Positions 5,670 to 9,420 of a stretch of DNA of 9,420 nucleotides are shown piece by piece (position 1 is the first letter of the stretch; every line of letters starts with the position of its first letter). Made by a program: the position numbers and the translations under genes. This DNA is from JAGTRI01 sp964580405 (lineage in GTDB: Archaea; Thermoproteota; Bathyarchaeia; Bathyarchaeales; DTEX01): positions 1 to 9,420 of the forward strand of contig CAZOKM010000068.1 of assembly GCA_964580405.1 (NCBI GenBank), in the 5' to 3' direction. The notes under the pieces were generated by a model. That model saw nothing but the letters and a program-made list of their open reading frames with translations, did no database searches and was not told the origin of the DNA.

Positions 5670-6032
5670 CTACTCGGTCTTCTGTTCCTTGCCTTCGGCT
5701 ATCTTCTTTTTGACTTCCTCTTCTATCCGCTTTGACAGGTCTCCCATGTCGGGTCCGCCGTGTTTGGAGTCGAATCCTCCCTTGCTGGAAACCTCCTTGA
5801 TGAGGTCGCCGAAGTTCGTGAAGGTCTTCACGTAGTCCTGCGTCATCTTCACGGCGACTTCCTCCGGCAGTCCGCTGCCTTTGAGCTCCTTGTAGAAGTT
5901 CGCGGCTGCGGCGCCCATGCTCTTCCCAGCCTCGGGCGAGAAGATCGCTCCCAACACACCTTTGACCAAGTTTGGAATTTGGTCGGAGACCGTCTTCAGC
6001 ACTTTCTCGAGATCTTCGGGTCCTTCAGGCAA
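5670..6032 (-). CDS. small hypothetical alpha-helical protein with shared FxKxL motif
   Basis: A 120-residue protein of unknown function. The N-terminal 45 residues are helical with an Ala/Gly-rich segment (VKGVLGAIFSPEAGKSMGAAAA, about 23-44). Residues 46-67 (FYKELKGSGLPEEVAVKMTQDY) hold the motif F-x-K-x-L-x3-G-h-x2-E-x-A-x2-h-x3-Y (h, hydrophobic) also found in the downstream neighbour. A Gly/Ser/Asp linker (82-99) leads to a charged helix (RIEEEVKKKIAEGKEQ) that could form a coiled coil. No signal peptide is seen. The start TTG 6030-6032 is supported by GAGGTG (6042-6047) nine bases upstream, with AGGTGA immediately before the codon. The stop is TAG. It probably forms a two-gene unit with 5340-5630 and may be driven from the 145-base gap after the LLM gene. 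Possibly a protein-interaction or membrane-associated pair; I know no named family. Confidence 0.7.
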   Translation of the reverse strand: MPEGPEDLEKVLKTVSDQIPNLVKGVLGAIFSPEAGKSMGAAAANFYKELKGSGLPEEVAVKMTQDYVKTFTNFGDLIKEVSSKGGFDSKHGGPDMGDLSKRIEEEVKKKIAEGKEQKTE

Positions 6033-6033
6033 T

Positions 6034-6047
6034 TCACCTTACACCTC
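6034..6047 (-). promoter_or_regulatory. two overlapping Shine-Dalgarno-like sites before the TTG start
   Basis: Minus-strand GAGGTG (6047-6042) is nine bases from TTG 6032; a second AGGTGA (6039-6034) ends one base before it, too close to be used. The first supports translation from TTG. Confidence 0.5.
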
Positions 6048-6076
6048 TATTTTTGTTCCTTGAACAATACAGTGTC

Positions 6077-6114
6077 TGGTCACACATGTTAATCATTATG
6101 GACAAAAGTGACCA
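6077..6114. promoter_or_regulatory. spaced inverted repeat around a possible TATA box
   Basis: TGGTCAC (6077-6083) and GTGACCA (6108-6114) are perfect 7-bp inverted arms with centres 31 bp apart, about three helical turns. Between them lies minus-strand aatgattaac (6087-6096), a weak TATA-like element for the leftward small-gene pair. The layout resembles an operator for a dimeric regulator. It lies in the 145-base gap 6033-6177, which otherwise holds a small TTGTTC/GAACAA dyad (6053-6067) and an AT palindrome at 6158-6171 just after the LLM stop. Confidence 0.4.
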
Positions 6115-6177
6115 CTTCTACGTTAAATCGAGTTCTTTTTCGCTCCTTCTGTTTATAAATAATATATTATTGAAAAT

Positions 6178-7173
6178 CTAGGCTTTAGAATATTTTTCGT
6201 TGAGGTATGGTAGTGCCTTTTTTCCGAATTCTTGTATGAACTTCTCTTCGTCGGGGCTGGAGCTGCCGACTTCTATTTCGGTGAAGCCCATTTTTATGTA
6301 TTCTTCGATTTTCTTTGTTAGGCGGTCCATGTCCGTGTAGACCTTGTTCTTCATCTTCGCCGGGTCTACGGTTTCTCCCATCTTGTCGAGCCCCCTCGGG
6401 TCGCTTACGGGCTGGCTGAACATGCGGTGAATCGTCGTCGCCCTCCACACCAGCATAGAATCCAAGGCTTTGTCGTAGTCCTCGTCGAACGAAACCTTAA
6501 GCTCCACCATCCTCGGCAAATCCACGGCGTCTCTTCCGCTTTCCCTGACGCCCTCCTCGAACGAAGTAAAAATCCGCCTGATGTGCTCGCGCCCAAAATC
6601 CGTCGTCATGAGGGCGTCTCCGTACTTGCCCGCTACCTTGGAAGCTTTTGGTCCCGAAGCCGCAAAGTAAATCGGAATCTTCTTCACGGGCTTGGTGTAG
6701 AGGTTCACGTCTTTAATTTTATAATACTTGCCGTCGAAGTCCGCGAAGTCCCTCTCCCACAGTGACTTGATGACCTGCACCGCTTCCACCGTCCTCTCGA
6801 GCCTCTCGTCAAAGGACGGCCAACTATGTCCAATGGGCGCCTCGTTCATCGCCTCCCCCGTACCCAGTCCCAAGAAAATCCTGCCCGGATAAAGCTGGTC
6901 CAGAGACGCGAAAGCCTGGGCGACGACCGCTGGGTGGTACCTGTGGATGCACGTCGTGACGCCCGTGCCTAACCTTACTTTCTTAGTTATCGCTCCCGCA
7001 GCGGCTATCCATATCCAAGCGTGTCCTGCTTGTCCGCCCCTGTGGAACCACGGCATGAGGTGGTCGCTGGTGCAGACGAACTCGAAGCCCGCCCTCTCGG
7101 CAAGGACGGCGTGAGTCAGCAGCTGGCTGGGCGGATATCTCTCCTCGACGGCGCGGTACCCGAACTTGACCAT
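6178..7173 (-). CDS. F420-dependent LLM-class oxidoreductase (glucose-6-phosphate dehydrogenase-like family)
   Basis: A 331-residue luciferase-like TIM-barrel oxidoreductase, expected to move hydride between its substrate and coenzyme F420 in the cytoplasm. It aligns along its length with mycobacterial FGD1 (336 residues): FGYRAVEERYPP (4-15), TSDHLMPWFHRGG (35-47) with the catalytic-type His38, LGTGVTT (68-74), YPGRIFLGLGTGEAMNE (95-111) with E107, and DFDGKYY (145-151). By my by-eye alignment the phosphate-contacting lysine of FGD1 in SGKG is replaced within TTDFG (190-194), and its arginine before the last helices is not evident. Glucose-6-phosphate is therefore not assured as the substrate. 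ATG 7171-7173 is preceded by a TATA box at leaderless distance and has no Shine-Dalgarno. It lies 55 bases after the winged-helix gene on the same strand. Redox of an alcohol or sugar is plausible; the true substrate is unknown. Confidence 0.87.
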   Translation of the reverse strand: MVKFGYRAVEERYPPSQLLTHAVLAERAGFEFVCTSDHLMPWFHRGGQAGHAWIWIAAAGAITKKVRLGTGVTTCIHRYHPAVVAQAFASLDQLYPGRIFLGLGTGEAMNEAPIGHSWPSFDERLERTVEAVQVIKSLWERDFADFDGKYYKIKDVNLYTKPVKKIPIYFAASGPKASKVAGKYGDALMTTDFGREHIRRIFTSFEEGVRESGRDAVDLPRMVELKVSFDEDYDKALDSMLVWRATTIHRMFSQPVSDPRGLDKMGETVDPAKMKNKVYTDMDRLTKKIEEYIKMGFTEIEVGSSSPDEEKFIQEFGKKALPYLNEKYSKA

Positions 7174-7194
7174 GAATATAGAAATTCCGTATGA

Positions 7195-7206
7195 GTATTT
7201 ATTTTA
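7195..7206 (-). promoter_or_regulatory. TATA box for the F420-dependent oxidoreductase (leaderless)
   Basis: Minus-strand taaaataaatac is centred about 27 bases upstream of ATG 7173, placing the predicted transcription start on or next to the ATG. It lies in the gap between the winged-helix gene and the oxidoreductase and is the clearest TATA box in the window. Confidence 0.6.
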
Positions 7207-7228
7207 CATCGAAACCAGAAAGGAATGC

Positions 7229-7669
7229 CTATTCGATTAGCTCGTATTTCGTCCCGAACCCTTCGACTTGGCGGACGACCCTCATCTTTTCGAGGTTCTT
7301 GAGCCTCGCCCTGACGATTCTACGGGAAGCTTTGCCCCTCATCGCCTCGACCTCTCGGGTTATAGCGGATGTGTTCATCGGTCCCTTCATGGCGAGGGCT
7401 TGGACGATGCACCGGGATATCTCGTCCTTGGATATCCTCGACTCCTTAACGTATCGCTCAGCCAATTTTAGCCTAGAAAGGACCTTAATCGGCTCGTCGT
7501 ACATCCTGACGCCCAGCCTGACGAGTCTGAGGGAGGAGGCGACGTCGGCATATTCGGGTTTTTCGAGGACCATCGTTTCGATGACGTCGAGTCTCCGCAT
7601 TATGGTGTCCAGTTTCTTGCTGACCTCTTCGAGACGGTCGGAGACTCCTGGTCCGCTCAAGTTCCGCAC
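7229..7669 (-). CDS. coiled-coil/winged-helix DNA-binding protein
   Basis: A 146-residue probable transcription regulator. Residues 10-35 (DRLEEVSKKLDTIMRRLDVIETMVL) have heptad spacing of a coiled coil for oligomerisation. A helical linker follows (40-75). Residues about 82-146 look like a winged helix: CIVQALAMKGPMNTSAITREV as the first helices, KASRRIVRARLKNLEKMRVV as the recognition helix region, then RQVEGFGTKYELI as the wing hairpin. No ligand or metal motif is visible. The start is GTG 7667-7669, with a TATA-like element about 24 bases upstream and no Shine-Dalgarno, consistent with a leaderless message. It is transcribed away from the rRNA gene and directly upstream of the oxidoreductase, so it could regulate either or itself; this is inference. 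An eukaryote-style chromatin role is also possible. Confidence 0.75.
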   Translation of the reverse strand: MRNLSGPGVSDRLEEVSKKLDTIMRRLDVIETMVLEKPEYADVASSLRLVRLGVRMYDEPIKVLSRLKLAERYVKESRISKDEISRCIVQALAMKGPMNTSAITREVEAMRGKASRRIVRARLKNLEKMRVVRQVEGFGTKYELIE

Positions 7670-7688
7670 AAGCAGGCAACGTGTTTGA

Positions 7689-7697
7689 AAATATTAT
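7689..7697 (-). promoter_or_regulatory. TATA-like promoter for the winged-helix gene
   Basis: Minus-strand ataatattt is centred about 24 bases upstream of GTG 7669, consistent with a leaderless transcript. A second AT-rich element, cttaaatag, lies further upstream at 7711-7719. Confidence 0.45.
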
Positions 7698-8122
7698 CAG
7701 CCGTCATTCTATTTAAGACATTTCAGCTTGCAAGACGACAATTCCTGAGCATAAACAAAAAACGACGTTTCCATCGAAACAAACGAGTGACAAAACTTGC
7801 GCCCCACAACAACCGAAAAAGTGCGCCGCAAAACAGGATAGGCCCGAGCCACATTTGATAGATAAAAACTGAAGGCCGATGTTACACAAAACAGGTAAGG
7901 TCACAAGAAAATGACGCTCAAACCAAAAAATAATTTGCCACTCAAATCAGACAGGTCTTGATCCAAATGGTGTTCAAACAAAAAAGAATAATGTTGAGCA
8001 AATCAGACAGGTCAGTTCAGCTTAACCGTTTGTTGGTCAAACAAAAAAACCCATTGTTGAACAAATCAGACCCAGGGAATAACTGCAAGAACACGCATTC
8101 TCGAGGCAAAATCTACCAAAAG
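7698..8122. other. non-coding region between the winged-helix gene and the rRNA promoter
   Basis: About 425 bases with no credible protein gene. It is rich in A on the plus strand, with A-tracts at 7757-7762, 7816-7820, 7864-7868, 7925-7930, 7980-7985 and 8043-8049. The degenerate repeat array described separately fills most of it. A 63-codon leftward reading frame at 7713-7904 encodes a cysteine-rich sequence without support and lies across the repeats. No tRNA is visible. Confidence 0.6.
7829..8073 (+). repeat. degenerate ~57-bp repeat array upstream of the 16S rRNA promoter
   Basis: Five copies of a caaa-t/a-cagac/ggt core begin at 7829, 7887, 7943, 7999 and 8062 (spacings 58, 56, 56 and 63). 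The cores at 7943 and 7999 are identical for 15 bases (caaatcagacaggtc); that at 8062 keeps the first ten; those at 7829 and 7887 read caaaacagg. Before each of the last three cores lies an A-rich half (ctcaaaccaaaaaa, ttcaaacaaaaaag, gtcaaacaaaaaaac), giving a unit of roughly 42 conserved bases (7916-7957, 7972-8013, 8035-8073). The array ends about 50 bases before the rRNA TATA element, as expected for an upstream activating region. There are no identical full-length repeats or spacers as in CRISPR. Confidence 0.6.
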
Positions 8123-8134
8123 AAAGTTTATTAA
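8123..8134 (+). promoter_or_regulatory. putative rRNA promoter (TATA/BRE)
   Basis: Plus-strand aaagtttattaa, preceded by A-rich ccaaaag as a possible TFB recognition element, is the best TATA-like site between the repeat array and 16S. It predicts a start near 8153-8157 and a leader of about 195 bases. Confidence 0.5.
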
Positions 8135-8154
8135 GTTGTGTGCATAGATGCTAA

Positions 8155-8350
8155 ACTGAGCGCATAGCTCAAACCCGCAACGCGTTTGCGGCGTCAACTC
8201 AGACAAGCCGAGGCAACAAGCCTCAGAATGAAGGGTTGACCTCCAGTTGCGGAAACAAAAAATGCAGATCTGAGCATCAGAGCTTAGATCCAAGATAGGC
8301 TTGGCGCACCCCAAAAGTCCAATTTCAGCCACAAAAAGCGACCAATAGCA
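8155..8350 (+). other. pre-16S rRNA leader with serial hairpins
   Basis: The stretch from the predicted start site to mature 16S folds locally into four consecutive hairpins: TGAGC/GCTCA (8157-8171), CCGCAA/TTGCGG (8175-8191), GAGGC/GCCTC (8210-8224), and a 9-bp stem GATCTGAGC/GCTTAGATC with one G-U pair (8267-8290). The 5' half of the long processing stem that encloses archaeal 16S should also lie here, but its partner is beyond the window. A sequence like the upstream core, caactcagacaagcc, occurs at 8195-8209. Confidence 0.5.

Positions 8351-9420
<1,070 letters not shown>

Noticed and set aside
5670..5672. TAG as a pyrrolysine codon
   Set aside because: TAG ends at least four other genes in the window, which is not expected where it is commonly recoded.
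7713..7904. 63-codon leftward reading frame rich in cysteine
   Set aside because: It lies across the repeat region, has no Shine-Dalgarno or family resemblance, and its composition follows from A-rich non-coding DNA.
7829..8073. CRISPR array
   Set aside because: Units are diverged along their length, there are no identical repeats with unique spacers, and no cas genes are near.
8225..8275. C/D box sRNA in the leader
   Set aside because: No convincing C and D box pair with correct spacing could be found.

Overview
The window is archaeal. A 16S rRNA gene with an archaeal-type 5' end (CTCCGGTTGATCCTGCC) begins near 8351 and runs off the right edge. The protein genes agree: a deoxyhypusine synthase, an F420-dependent LLM oxidoreductase, a pair of LipS1/LipS2-like radical SAM proteins, TATA-box promoters placed for leaderless or nearly leaderless transcripts, and several TTG/GTG starts with GGTGA/GGAGG Shine-Dalgarno sites. 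The combination suggests a Thermoproteota-like lineage, possibly Bathyarchaeia. This placement is inference from memory; the 16S segment would settle it.

Layout. 1-47 may hold the C-terminal tail of a rightward gene, followed by a hairpin plus T-run. From 3322 leftwards (minus strand) come a flavodoxin-like protein, radical SAM protein A (LipS-like), an enlarged TalC-type transaldolase and a small solo beta-class DNA methyltransferase. From 3414 rightwards (plus strand) come deoxyhypusine synthase and radical SAM protein B, one base apart. The two radical SAM genes, each 332 codons, thus lie at the outer ends of a divergent four-gene block. A second leftward group fills 5340-7669: a coiled-coil/winged-helix regulator, an F420-dependent LLM oxidoreductase, and two small proteins sharing a 22-residue motif. 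The last of these overlaps the 3' end of radical SAM B tail to tail.

7670-8350 has no convincing protein gene. It contains a degenerate array of about five units spaced 56-63 bp apart, a TATA-like rRNA promoter, and a pre-16S leader with four consecutive small hairpins. 8351-9420 is the first ~1070 nt of 16S rRNA.

How the genes may work together. The radical SAM pair resembles the two-protein lipoyl synthase (LipS1/LipS2) first shown in Thermococcus kodakarensis, and the flavodoxin-like protein could supply its electrons. No lipoyl acceptor or ligase gene is visible. The coupling of radical SAM B to deoxyhypusine synthase is either incidental or a hint of another lysine modification. The features that ordinary gene function explains least are the ~57-bp array upstream of the rRNA promoter and the tandem pair of small motif-sharing proteins.
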